Assembly: GCA_964575675.1 (NCBI GenBank)
Contig: CAZNRY010000127.1
Location: 1-12,277 of the forward strand
Length of the DNA stretch: 12,277 bases
Source: CAZNRY01 sp964575675
GTDB taxonomy: Bacteria > Eisenbacteria > RBG-16-71-46 > CAIMUX01 > VGJL01
Direction of reading: 5' to 3'
Position numbers and translations under genes: made by a program
Part shown: positions 1-7,790 of the stretch, in pieces
Layout: each line of letters opens with the position of its first letter
How positions within the stretch are numbered: position 1 is the first letter of the stretch
Notes under the pieces: model-generated
The model's input: only the letters and a program-made list of their open reading frames with translations
Databases searched by the model: none
Told to the model about the DNA's origin: nothing

Positions 1-1466
1 AGCCCGTATCGGATCTCCGTGGACCCGCCGAACGGAGTGGGCCTGTTCTGTGCGAGGGCCAGCACGGCCGGGATGTCGTCCAACTCCCCCGGCGCGGCGG
101 CCGGGTCCCACTCGAATCCGACGCCGTCCAGCCAGAGCGTGAATCCAGCCCCCCACGTATCCGCGTGGATTTCGATCGAGTTGATCTCGGAGAGTGAAGG
201 GGTCCCGTACGCGGTACGGACCCAGGTGTCGTCCCCCGCGATCGGGATGACGAACCGTACCCACTGCCCGAGCGCCTCATTCAGGATGTCCCAGGTCGGC
301 CGGTACTCGAAGAACCCGTTCGGACCCTTCAGGCGGATCCAGGGGCTGCGCTCCTGGAAGCCGAGGTGCGGATTGACCGCGTAGAACCAACTCCTGACGG
401 CCACGGCGCCGGTCAGATTCCACCTCGCTTGGCGGTCGCCCGGATAGCGCACGTAGTTGTCGAGCCCACCGGTCGTCTCGATGCGGACCGAACCTTGGCC
501 GACCTGCTTGTCCGCCGTGTCATCGAACAGCTCGATGTCGCCCCCGTCACTCCAGCTCGCCCAGCTGCTCGCGTTCATCTCGGCCATGTCGTTCGGAGGG
601 AAGAGCTGTACCGATCCCCCGAGAATCAACTGGCGCTCAAAGGTTGCCGTCCCCGTTTGCCCCGCCCAGAAAGCGTTGTTCACTTCCGTGACGTCCAGCC
701 AACAGAAGTCCGAGAAGCCGTCCTTCTCGACCTTCAGGAGGAAGAGCCCGTTGGTCCCGATGACCGCCAGATAACCGAACGGATTGTCGTGGAGGACGTC
801 GCCCGCGTAGGTCGGCGGCACCATTCCGGAATCGATCGGGACGTTGGGCAGGATCCACTCGCCGTTCACATCGGTCGTCCCTTGGGCCTTGATCTGGTCG
901 GTGATCACCGTGCCCATCCCGGGACGTTCCGCCTTCTGGTAGATCGTCACGGTCGCTCCGGCGAGCGGCTGCCCGCCGTGGCCAAGGAACCGTATCTTCG
1001 CGTGCTCCGGCATGCAGTACATATACTGCCCGAAGTACCCATGGGCCGAGTCGAGCCAGTGATTCATCGCGTTGGCGCTGTGCTGCGAGAGGAAGGGTGA
1101 GCAGCCGTTCATCAGGCACGGCACCGCGGAGTAGTCGTCGTACGTGACCTGGTTCTGGTCCGGCGCCATGTTGATCTGATAGATGTCGATCAACCCGAGC
1201 TGGTGGCCCATCTCGTGCAGCAGACCGAAATCGATATCGTCCGGCGGGCTGTAGTAGCCGCTCAACCGCAGGCTTCCCTCTCCCTTCCGGTAGCGGAAGG
1301 GGAAGATCGCGAACTGAATCTGTTCCACCACCGGATTCGGATCGTAGTCCTCCAACACCTCCAGGACGTCGAAGTGGACTCTCTTCTGGCATCCCGCATC
1401 GGCGAACATCTGGTTGAAGCGCGCCATGTGGCGATTGAGCCAGTCGATGAAGTCCTCGGTGGCCGC
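1..1466 (-). CDS. Metallopeptidase / jelly-roll / sorting-tail part of the same secreted protein, after the in-frame TAG (partial at the window edge)
   Basis: This is the direct continuation of the reading frame of the upstream secreted-protein gene after the TAG at 1467-1469, open for 488 codons without another stop. It opens with a helical segment (EDFIDWLNRHMARFNQMF). It then has the zinc-peptidase motif HEMGHQLGLID (residues 842-852 counted from the upstream ATG), with a possible Met-turn in CLMNG about 30 residues later; this pattern (HExxHxxGxxD) resembles peptidase families M6/M7. Residues about 914-1014 look like a carboxypeptidase-regulatory-like beta-sandwich (PLAGATVTIYQ ... TTDVNGEW). 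Residues about 1040-1225 look like a carbohydrate-binding-type jelly roll (GSVRIETTGG ... FTLWLDGVGFEW). The last visible residues, LALAQNRPTPFGGSTEIRYG, match the start of a FlgD-Ig-like / type IX sorting tail. The first ATG codons after the TAG (1425-1427, 1407-1409) have no Shine-Dalgarno sequence, so independent translation is unlikely. Family assignment is by motif only. Confidence 0.72.
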
Positions 1467-3740
1467 CTAGGGATACCCCGCCGTCTCCTCCCGGAACTCC
1501 TCCATCCTCGATCGATCGATGTAACTCAGGAAGGCGACCGACTTGGTGTTGATCGAGAGGGAGTTGTTCTCGAGACGATCGTCGACCACGTCGATCGTGA
1601 AGGAGACGTCGTGCGACGCCCCGTCCCAGGCCACGATGATCGTGAACGTCGCGAGATCTCCCGGTTCGAGAGTGACCGACTGCGAGGGCGTCCCGACCAC
1701 GCCGCCGTCCACGCGCCACGTCGCCGCCAAGGCGCCAGACCACGGATTCGTCGCCCGGTTGCGCACCGTGGCCGTGTAGGTGACCGGATCCCCGACGTCC
1801 GGCCAGCGCTGCGTGTTCTCGTCCTGGCCGCCGCCCAGGCCGGTCGCGGCGCCAAAGCCGTAGGGACCGAAGCCGTTCGGGTCCGTGACCTCGTACCAGG
1901 TGTACTGAACGTCGTAGCGCGGGTACCGCGGGGTCCGCGAGACGCTCACGACCTGAAGGTCGGTCTCGTCGTAAGGCGTGCGCGGCCCGACGCTCGAAAC
2001 CGTCTTCACCTCCCCGCCGCCGCCCAACACCGAGGTCACCGCGTAGTGGTAGGAAGTTCCGTTCACGGCCGTGCCATCGAGGTACTCGTTTGGATCCGCT
2101 CCGGCCACGGTCGCGATCGGCGTCATCCCCTCGACTGATGTGAAAGGCTGGGTGTCTCGGTAGACGGCGTAGTGGTCGAGAAGACCGACGGGATCCGGAG
2201 TCTCGTGCCACGTGACGCGAACCGCGCCGTTCAAGACCACCGCAGCTTGCCAGGGCGGCGGCGGCAGGGGTTGCGGCTGCGCGCCGGCGGTGAGATCGAG
2301 CGACGAGTAGACATTCTCGACCTGAGCGGTCGGGACGTCGCCGTCGCCGTTGCTCACGATCCAGTAGGCGCGCATTGGAATGTACAGCAGCCCGTCGGGA
2401 GAGAGGGTCGCGCCGCACCGGGCGTGGCCGTTCTCGCTGTCATCCGGATTCACCGCGATGGAATCCAGGAGGATTCCGGCCGAGCCGTCGTCCTGGATCG
2501 CGAGGTAGGCATCGCCCCCGTTGTTGCCGACGATGATGACCCCGTTCTCCGTCACGATCGGCGAGGAAGCGGTCTGCGTGATCCCCATGCTCCCCGTCGT
2601 GTACTCCCACTTGATCGATCCATCGAAGGTGTTGATGGCGTAGAGGATTCCGTCGGGTCCGGGGCTGTTCGTCTGGAAGTAGTAGGTCGAACCGTCGTGG
2701 CTCAGGCAGCCCGTCGCGATGGGCCGCTGCTCGTTGTTCACGCCTTCCGTGTAGTCGTACACGAGAAGGGAGGCCGCCGACCATAAAAGAGCGCCGTCCT
2801 TGCCCAGACCGGTGATGTAGATATCGCCCAAGTTGTTGGTCGGGAGGTAGATGTTTCCGTTGTCCGGATCGATCGTCGGCGCTGTCTGCGAAATTCCTGT
2901 GACGGACGCCGTCCACAGTTCGCCGCCCGTCGCGCCGTCCCATGCGGTGACGTTCCAGACATCGCCGCCCATGATCACATGGAGATCCGGACCATCCTGA
3001 TAGAGAGCCGGCTCCGCGAGGGTGGGCGACGTCTGCGTCCCGGCGGCCCAGACCTCCGTCAGGTTCAGGCCGTCGTCGCTTCCGGCGTACGGCCGGTCGT
3101 ACCACGAGTGGAGGAAGATCCGGCCATCCGGCGCCACCACGGGCGGGCCCATGCTCAAATGCTGCGGATTCACATCGCCGCCGTTGTGCCGGAAGGTCGA
3201 GGGGCCGGTGGCCGCGGAGAAGGCCATGAAGGGATGCCCTTGGGGATACTCCGCGCTTTCGGTCGCGTCGTTGATCACGTAGATCGTGCTTCCGTCGTTC
3301 GAGAAACCCGGAGTCACCCGGCCGATGCTCTCTCCTCCGGCTGGGAGCCCGTTCCAGAGGAGTTTGCCCGTCTGCCGGTCCATTGCCTGCACGCCCTTCG
3401 GCCAGTGGTAGCCAGAGACCACGACGTCCTCGCCGCCCGGTCCGACGCCGTCGTAGAAAATCATGGCCGACGAGGAGAAGTTCCCGTCGTTCGGCGAACC
3501 GGGCGAGGGCTTTTGCCAGGTGAAGACGTCGAAGAACGAATCGTTCATCCGATCGGGGGGCACCGTGTAGTCGGCGCGACCCGTTCTGCACATGTCGTGC
3601 TGCTGCATCGGCCAGGATGTAGGAGTGGCCCACGCGACGAGCGCAGCGGGGGGTGAACTCATGGCGAGCAAGAGGAAGATCGGCAAGAGCGCCGTACTCC
3701 CGGAAACGAATCGCGAAACCCGACTGTTGCGACCGGACAT
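1467..3740 (-). CDS. Secreted PQQ-type beta-propeller / FnIII / CARDB-like protein, N-terminal part, ended by an in-frame TAG
   Basis: I chose the ATG at 3738-3740, not the more upstream in-frame start at 3818, because it has a good ribosome binding site (AAGGGAG) and opens a clear signal peptide: Arg-rich start, hydrophobic core LLPIFLLLA, probable cleavage after AWA near residue 38. Residues about 45-480 look like a quinoprotein-like beta-propeller, with recurring blades of the type GKLLW, GELWT, ALLWS and IKWEY each followed by a Gly-rich turn and a 'PTI/PIV..NG.I' strand. Residues about 495-587 resemble fibronectin type III (VRVTWHETPD ... YAVYRDT ... YHYAVTSV). Residues about 590-745 resemble a CARDB-type Ig domain (VTYTATVRNRATNPWSG). 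The frame then meets TAG at 1467-1469 (codon 758) and stays open beyond it to the window edge, so this is probably the front of one protein of more than 1240 residues. Exported location follows from the signal peptide. Substrate unknown. Confidence 0.8.
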   Translation of the reverse strand: MSGRNSRVSRFVSGSTALLPIFLLLAMSSPPAALVAWATPTSWPMQQHDMCRTGRADYTVPPDRMNDSFFDVFTWQKPSPGSPNDGNFSSSAMIFYDGVGPGGEDVVVSGYHWPKGVQAMDRQTGKLLWNGLPAGGESIGRVTPGFSNDGSTIYVINDATESAEYPQGHPFMAFSAATGPSTFRHNGGDVNPQHLSMGPPVVAPDGRIFLHSWYDRPYAGSDDGLNLTEVWAAGTQTSPTLAEPALYQDGPDLHVIMGGDVWNVTAWDGATGGELWTASVTGISQTAPTIDPDNGNIYLPTNNLGDIYITGLGKDGALLWSAASLLVYDYTEGVNNEQRPIATGCLSHDGSTYYFQTNSPGPDGILYAINTFDGSIKWEYTTGSMGITQTASSPIVTENGVIIVGNNGGDAYLAIQDDGSAGILLDSIAVNPDDSENGHARCGATLSPDGLLYIPMRAYWIVSNGDGDVPTAQVENVYSSLDLTAGAQPQPLPPPPWQAAVVLNGAVRVTWHETPDPVGLLDHYAVYRDTQPFTSVEGMTPIATVAGADPNEYLDGTAVNGTSYHYAVTSVLGGGGEVKTVSSVGPRTPYDETDLQVVSVSRTPRYPRYDVQYTWYEVTDPNGFGPYGFGAATGLGGGQDENTQRWPDVGDPVTYTATVRNRATNPWSGALAATWRVDGGVVGTPSQSVTLEPGDLATFTIIVAWDGASHDVSFTIDVVDDRLENNSLSINTKSVAFLSYIDRSRMEEFREETAGYP

Positions 3741-3804
3741 CGTTCTTCTCCCTTCGTGACGGTCGGTCCTCCGATGGACCACCCCTGGAACAATCACGCT
3801 TCGG

Positions 3805-3840
3805 ATCGTAGCCCCCAACCGTTACGGAGGAGTTACGCGG
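3805..3840 (-). promoter_or_regulatory. SARP-type operator and promoter of the secreted-protein gene
   Basis: On the minus strand CGTAAC occurs twice, at 3837-3832 and 3826-3821, with start points 11 bp apart. Exactly 10 bp after the second copy is TACGAT (3810-3805), a plausible -10 (TAnnnT). There is no recognisable -35; that region is occupied by the repeats. The ATG of the secreted-protein gene lies about 60 nt downstream of the expected transcription start. The second repeat contains the TAA stop codon (3824-3822) of the regulator gene, so the operator is embedded in the regulator's 3' end. A 22-bp block here matches the one at 7468-7489 at 19 positions. Direct repeats with an 11-bp period just upstream of -10 are the known layout of binding sites for SARP regulators such as ActII-ORF4 and DnrI. 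Binding by the adjacent BTAD regulator is inference. Confidence 0.62.
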
Positions 3841-6800
3841 GAAGGGCCCGATCCCATGACGGTCGCCTGCTCGGCCAGGCGGCGCATCGACGAGGAGGGG
3901 GGCAACCCAAGCTCGGATTTCATGACCTGCTCGTAGTGGTGGTACGCTGCCAGAGCCTCGTGACGGTTCCCCATGGCGAGCTGCGCCCGGACCAGATGGG
4001 AATGGAAGCTCTCCCGGAACGCATCCTGGCCGAGGCCATGCCGGGCGAGGGGGATCGACTCCCCCCAACGCCCCCCGGTCGCATAAGATTCCAGAAGCCT
4101 GTCCAAAGCGCGCAGGAGCTGATCGTTCAATCGTTCCCGCTCGGCAGCGAGGAACTCCTCGTACGGACTCTCCTTGAGGAAGCCGCCCCGGTAGATCTCG
4201 ATCGCCTCGCGCAACTTCCCTTCCGCCTGCCGCGACTTCTTCTCCCCGCGCAGTCTAGTCGCCGCTCGGATCAGCTCCTCGAACTTCTCGACGTCGTAAG
4301 AGCACCCCTTGCCCGGATCGAGGCGATAGGCGTTCCCACGGAAGCGGACATATCGCGAGAGACGGGTCTCTCGAAGGCCGGGCTCCAGGACCTTCCGCAG
4401 CAGGAGAATGCTCTGGCGCAGGCTGGTCTCCGATTTCTCGGGATCGCCCTCCGGCCAGAGGGTCTCGAGGACCATCTCCTTCGGGACCCATTGGAATCGG
4501 TGGACTAGAAGGAGCTGGAAAAGTCGGAGCGCTCGCGCGGATCGCCATTGTTCCCGCGGTCGGAGTTCGTCGCCGACCCGAAGCTCGAATTCCCCGAGGG
4601 CTCGGATCCGCAGGGATACGCCCGGCGTGAGCTCTAGCTCCTGGGCGGCCTTCAACGCGGCGCGTCCGGGCTTCGTCGTGGCATCCGCCGCGCGGGAGAG
4701 CGCGACGCGCGCCTCGTCCCCGCCGATTCGCGCGAGAAGATCGACCGCCCGTTGCCGCACCTCATCGGAGGAGCTCTCGAGCAGTGGCTTCAGGAACGGC
4801 ACAACCGGCGATCCCAGCTTGAGCAGGATCGGCGTCACGTACTCGGTCTCGATCGCGTGCTCGATGGCCCACGGAAGCACTCGCGCGGACCGCTCAGGCT
4901 CCAGGCGCAGGAACAGGAACTCATGCCCGTGTTCCGCTACGCCTGAGAGAAGCCCGATGAACAGCTGCGTCCGCTCCTTTGCGGGGAGACGATCGCTGTC
5001 GAGCCGCAAAAGGATCAGCCGGTGGAGCTCGAAGGAGGCGCCCATCGATCGGAGGATCCGTTCCGGCCGCTTCCACCAAACCACCGGGCTGCGTGAAGTG
5101 GACCGCCTCGGACTCGCGCTCCGACCTCCGGCAAGACCGACGAGGAAAAGGCCCAACGCTTCATGGAAGCGGTCCTTGCGCGCGCGGGCCAGAGCCATCC
5201 CCTCGCCCGCGGCCAGTCGCGCCGCATGTGGATTCCCCTCGGCGAGCGCCGTCTCGGCGAGGCCCATGCGCGCAAGCGTGCGGAGCGAAGGCTCCTGCAG
5301 CTCATCCCCGATTCGACGGGCCGTTTCGAAGTGCTCCCGCGCCGCGGCCGGATCACGGGCCAGGAGCGCGCACTTCCCGAGGGTGAAGTGGCAGTACCCC
5401 TCGATCATCCGGTATCCGAGGGCTTCCGCCAGTCGGAGGGCTCCCTCCGTCAGGTCGCGGGCCTCCCTCTCCTCAGCCGTGCTCATCGAGAGGAAGCCGA
5501 GCACTCCCATCGTATGGCTGATGCGCCTCTGATCTCCCAGCTTCTGGAAGATCAGCAGCGCCCCACGCGCGGCGTCCTTGGCCTTCCGGAATTCCCCCCT
5601 GAAGTAGTGGACATTAATCGCAAGCAGGAAGAGAGAACGACCCTCGTTGATCGGATCCTTGCCGGAGCGCGCGAGCCGATTGGCCGACCTCAGGTGCTCT
5701 TCCGCCTCGGTCAAACGGCCCAACTCCGCCGAGCAGAGGCCTAGAAGGCAGAGAATCGCGGAGCGCAGCTTGGAGGACTTGGTCGGAGCGGCGCGCAAGG
5801 CCGTTCGGCAGAGACTTCGAGCCGCGTCGTACTTGCCGCGACGCAGATGGATCTGCGCCAGAAGCATCATCAGCTCGACCCGTAGCGCTCCCTTCGGCGA
5901 GCACTTCAGGGCCATCCGGTACGTGTTCCCCGCGTCTTCCCAGTGGCCGAGAATCTCCTGCAATCGGCCCAAAACGGAGAGTGCGCGCGGGCGTTTGCAC
6001 AACAGCGAGCGCGGTACATCCTCGAGGGCCTTGTGAACGGCTTTGTATTGCCCGGCGGCCAGGAGGTTTTCGCCGTACGCCTCGATGACGCTGAGCGTCG
6101 CATCCGGATCTCCCACGTCGGCGTATGCTGCGGCCGCCTCGGCCCATGAACCGCTTTCAGCGAGAGCATCGGCGGCGCGCTTCCTGAGGCGGAGGATCTC
6201 GGTCGGTTCGAGTCGACGCGCCAACTGCTCGCGCAAGAACTCCCGGAAGAGGTTGTGATACCGGTAGACGACGGGGTCGTGCCCCGCCTGGAAGGTGAAG
6301 AGGTTCCGCGCGGCAAGCTCCTCCAGATGGCGCCCGCTGTTCCGAACGCCCAGGACCGCATCGCACACATCGGGGTCTAGACGCGGGAGGATGGATGAAC
6401 GCAGGAGGAACTGCTGGCACTCGGGAGTCTGACGGCTGACCACCTCCTCGGCGAAGTAGGCGAACCATCCCGAGCCCGCCCGGGCGAGCTGCTCGAGGGC
6501 GCGCTCGATTGCCCAGGAAGAACCGCCTCCCGCCGCCTGGAAGAGGATCGCGATTCCGGCCGCCCACCCCTCGGTTTCCGCGACGATCTTCCGGCTCAGT
6601 TTGGGATCGAGATCCGCGCCCGGATACCGCAGGCGAAAGAGGGCCCGCACTTCCTCTTCATCGAATTGCAGATCCCGTGCCCCGAGGGTCGCCACCTGGC
6701 CGAGTGATCGGAGCTTCGCGGTGCGGATTCCCAGCGGCTCGCGCGAAGCCAGCACAAGGCTGCTTCCGTCCGGCAGAAGCCTCGTCCACCTCTCCAGGAA

Positions 6801-7316
6801 ACGCAGGATTGGATCCACCCCGGCTACGATCTGAGCGTCGTCCAGGATGAAGAGGACGCGATGCCCCCCCGACTCCAACGGATGCAACAGCTTCGCCAGC
6901 AAGCGGTCGCCGGCCTCCGGATATGCTGTCCCCGGCGGCGTCATCGGCCCCGCGCCCGGAGGAAGGGCCGTCTCGGCGAGGTGCGTGAAGAAAGCCGCCG
7001 GATCCGTGTCGCGCTCGTCCAGAGTGCACCAGACGCACGGCCGGCCGTCTGCGCCCGTCTTCTCGATGAGGAAGGAGCTCTTTCCAAACCCCGCGCCGGC
7101 CGTAACGAGGATCAGCCTCCGATCCGCGCATTCGGACCACCTCCGATCAAGGCGGTGGCGGGGAAGGTACACGCCGGGCAGGGACAGGGTCCGTTCCTCG
7201 AGACCGGGAATGCGAGACTTCGTCAACGCGTGCGACCTCCACGGGCGCTCCGGCGCACCCGCCGTGGTCCCGCGGGAATCGGAGAGCCCCTGAGAAGGAT
7301 GGGACCGCGATTGCAT
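3822..7316 (-). CDS. MalT-like STAND ATPase transcriptional regulator with C-terminal winged-helix and BTAD (SARP-type) domains
   Basis: A protein of 1164 residues from the ATG at 7314-7316. A TTG just before it, and a TTG near 7226, are alternative starts; no strong ribosome binding site decides between them. Residues about 68-360 form a STAND/NACHT-type ATPase with Walker A GAGFGKSS (about 74-81), Walker B VLFILDDA (about 154-161), an LVLASREPL sensor strand and the MalT-like YRYHNLFREFLREQL segment. Helical repeats of TPR type follow to about 725. A HEAT-like segment lies around 822-876 (PVVPFLKPLLESSSDEVRQRAVDLLARIGG). The C-terminus has an OmpR-type winged helix (about 900-1005, LRIRALGEFELRV ... 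SLRQSILLLRKVLEPG) and a BTAD domain (about 1010-1150, EEFLAAERERLNDQLLRALDRL ... ALAAYHHYEQVMKSELGLPP). It probably senses a ligand, oligomerises with ATP and activates the flanking promoters. Around residues 733-751 the frame reads as Arg/Ser-rich nonsense, suggesting two compensating frameshifts. Function is well supported; ligand unknown. Confidence 0.9.
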   Translation of the reverse strand: MQSRSHPSQGLSDSRGTTAGAPERPWRSHALTKSRIPGLEERTLSLPGVYLPRHRLDRRWSECADRRLILVTAGAGFGKSSFLIEKTGADGRPCVWCTLDERDTDPAAFFTHLAETALPPGAGPMTPPGTAYPEAGDRLLAKLLHPLESGGHRVLFILDDAQIVAGVDPILRFLERWTRLLPDGSSLVLASREPLGIRTAKLRSLGQVATLGARDLQFDEEEVRALFRLRYPGADLDPKLSRKIVAETEGWAAGIAILFQAAGGGSSWAIERALEQLARAGSGWFAYFAEEVVSRQTPECQQFLLRSSILPRLDPDVCDAVLGVRNSGRHLEELAARNLFTFQAGHDPVVYRYHNLFREFLREQLARRLEPTEILRLRKRAADALAESGSWAEAAAAYADVGDPDATLSVIEAYGENLLAAGQYKAVHKALEDVPRSLLCKRPRALSVLGRLQEILGHWEDAGNTYRMALKCSPKGALRVELMMLLAQIHLRRGKYDAARSLCRTALRAAPTKSSKLRSAILCLLGLCSAELGRLTEAEEHLRSANRLARSGKDPINEGRSLFLLAINVHYFRGEFRKAKDAARGALLIFQKLGDQRRISHTMGVLGFLSMSTAEEREARDLTEGALRLAEALGYRMIEGYCHFTLGKCALLARDPAAAREHFETARRIGDELQEPSLRTLARMGLAETALAEGNPHAARLAAGEGMALARARKDRFHEALGLFLVGLAGGRSASPRRSTSRSPVVWWKRPERILRSMGASFELHRLILLRLDSDRLPAKERTQLFIGLLSGVAEHGHEFLFLRLEPERSARVLPWAIEHAIETEYVTPILLKLGSPVVPFLKPLLESSSDEVRQRAVDLLARIGGDEARVALSRAADATTKPGRAALKAAQELELTPGVSLRIRALGEFELRVGDELRPREQWRSARALRLFQLLLVHRFQWVPKEMVLETLWPEGDPEKSETSLRQSILLLRKVLEPGLRETRLSRYVRFRGNAYRLDPGKGCSYDVEKFEELIRAATRLRGEKKSRQAEGKLREAIEIYRGGFLKESPYEEFLAAERERLNDQLLRALDRLLESYATGGRWGESIPLARHGLGQDAFRESFHSHLVRAQLAMGNRHEALAAYHHYEQVMKSELGLPPSSSMRRLAEQATVMGSGPSRVTPP

Positions 7317-7340
7317 CAAGATGTCGATATTCCGTCAGCG

Positions 7341-7368
7341 AGTCTAGATCGACTTGCCGGGATCCCAA
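7341..7368 (-). promoter_or_regulatory. Possible sigma70-like promoter of the STAND/BTAD regulator
   Basis: On the minus strand TTGGGA (7368-7363) and TAGACT (7346-7341) are separated by 16 bp and lie just upstream of the regulator's ATG at 7316, giving a leader of about 18 nt. Each hexamer matches the sigma70 consensus at about four of six positions. No CGTAAC repeat is found in this orientation, so autoregulation through the same operator is not indicated. In GC-rich DNA such matches arise by chance, so this is a weak call. Confidence 0.3.
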
Positions 7369-7467
7369 AGCCATTCCGTAGCTGCCTCGCGCATCCAGCC
7401 CGACGGTCCGCATCGCGCTGCGCGCGCCTCGCCGACGACCGCTCCTGCCGGGGGGCTATCGATCCAT

Positions 7468-7503
7468 CCGCGTAACTGATCCGTAACAGCCCCCGCCTAC
7501 CGT
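7468..7503 (+). promoter_or_regulatory. SARP-type operator and promoter of the small divergent gene
   Basis: CGTAAC occurs at 7471-7476 and again at 7482-7487, with an 11-bp period. Exactly 10 bp after the second copy is TACCGT (7498-7503), a -10-like TAnnnT hexamer. No -35 is visible. The block 7468-7489 matches the operator before the secreted-protein gene at 19 of 22 positions, and the distance to the -10 is identical. Expected transcription start is near 7510, giving a leader of about 53 nt to the TTG start at 7563. This argues against the upstream ATG at 7512 as the start. The repeat geometry is seen directly; activation by the neighbouring BTAD regulator is inferred from what is known of SARP promoters. 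Confidence 0.65.
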
Positions 7504-7562
7504 ATGGGCAGATGGATCGGCGCACCGGTCCCGCCATTGTACGTCTCACGAAGGAGGCCGCC

Positions 7563-7790
7563 TTGTCGACCTTCATCATCCGGGTCCTGAAGGCTCACGC
7601 GGGCACGATCTGCGGGCAAATCGAGCATGTGCGAAGCGGCGAGAGATCAGCCTTCACTTCCGCCGACCAGCTCTTGACCTTCCTTCGGCAAATGAACGCG
7701 GCGGACGGCGGGACGATCGTCCATCTGACCGAGCAAGAGGATCTCCCGGGTGGACCGAGGGACGATCGCGGTCCGCGGGAAGGAATCTAG
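7563..7790 (+). CDS. Small conserved-looking hypothetical protein (75 aa), probable regulon member
   Basis: I chose the TTG at 7563-7565 because a perfect Shine-Dalgarno AAGGAGG (7551-7557) lies 5 nt before it. An in-frame ATG at 7512 would sit at or next to the predicted transcription start. The protein begins STFIIRVLKAHAGTICGQIEHV, has a central RSGERSAF stretch and an amphipathic segment DQLLTFLRQM, and ends in a charged Gly/Pro/Arg tail. The pattern of a short beta-hairpin ('...G.I.HV.SGE...F') followed by a helix ('L..FL') reminds me of small unnamed proteins from other bacteria, but I cannot assign a family or function. There is no signal peptide or membrane segment. It is divergent from the STAND/BTAD regulator and shares its operator type with the secreted-protein gene, so co-regulation is likely. 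Its stop TAG shares bases with the stop of the convergent DUF59 gene. Confidence 0.72.
   Translation: MSTFIIRVLKAHAGTICGQIEHVRSGERSAFTSADQLLTFLRQMNAADGGTIVHLTEQEDLPGGPRDDRGPREGI

Noticed and set aside
1467..1469. TAG read as pyrrolysine or as a reassigned sense codon
   Set aside because: TAG ends three nearby genes (sufD, DUF59, the 75-aa gene), and the window shows no pyl genes or obvious insertion structure. A mutation or base error is simpler.
637..2418. Minus-strand open frame of 593 codons overlapping the secreted protein
   Set aside because: It is a different frame of the same strand with Arg/Gly-rich shadow composition. The true frame carries the FnIII-like, CARDB-like and HExxH motifs.
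7101..7106. Another CGTAAC inside the regulator gene
   Set aside because: It has no partner 11 bp away on either side and lies in the Walker A coding region, so it is not an operator of the same type.
7512..7562. ATG at 7512 as start of the small gene
   Set aside because: It lies at the predicted transcription start and has no ribosome binding site. The TTG at 7563 has a perfect one at ideal spacing.
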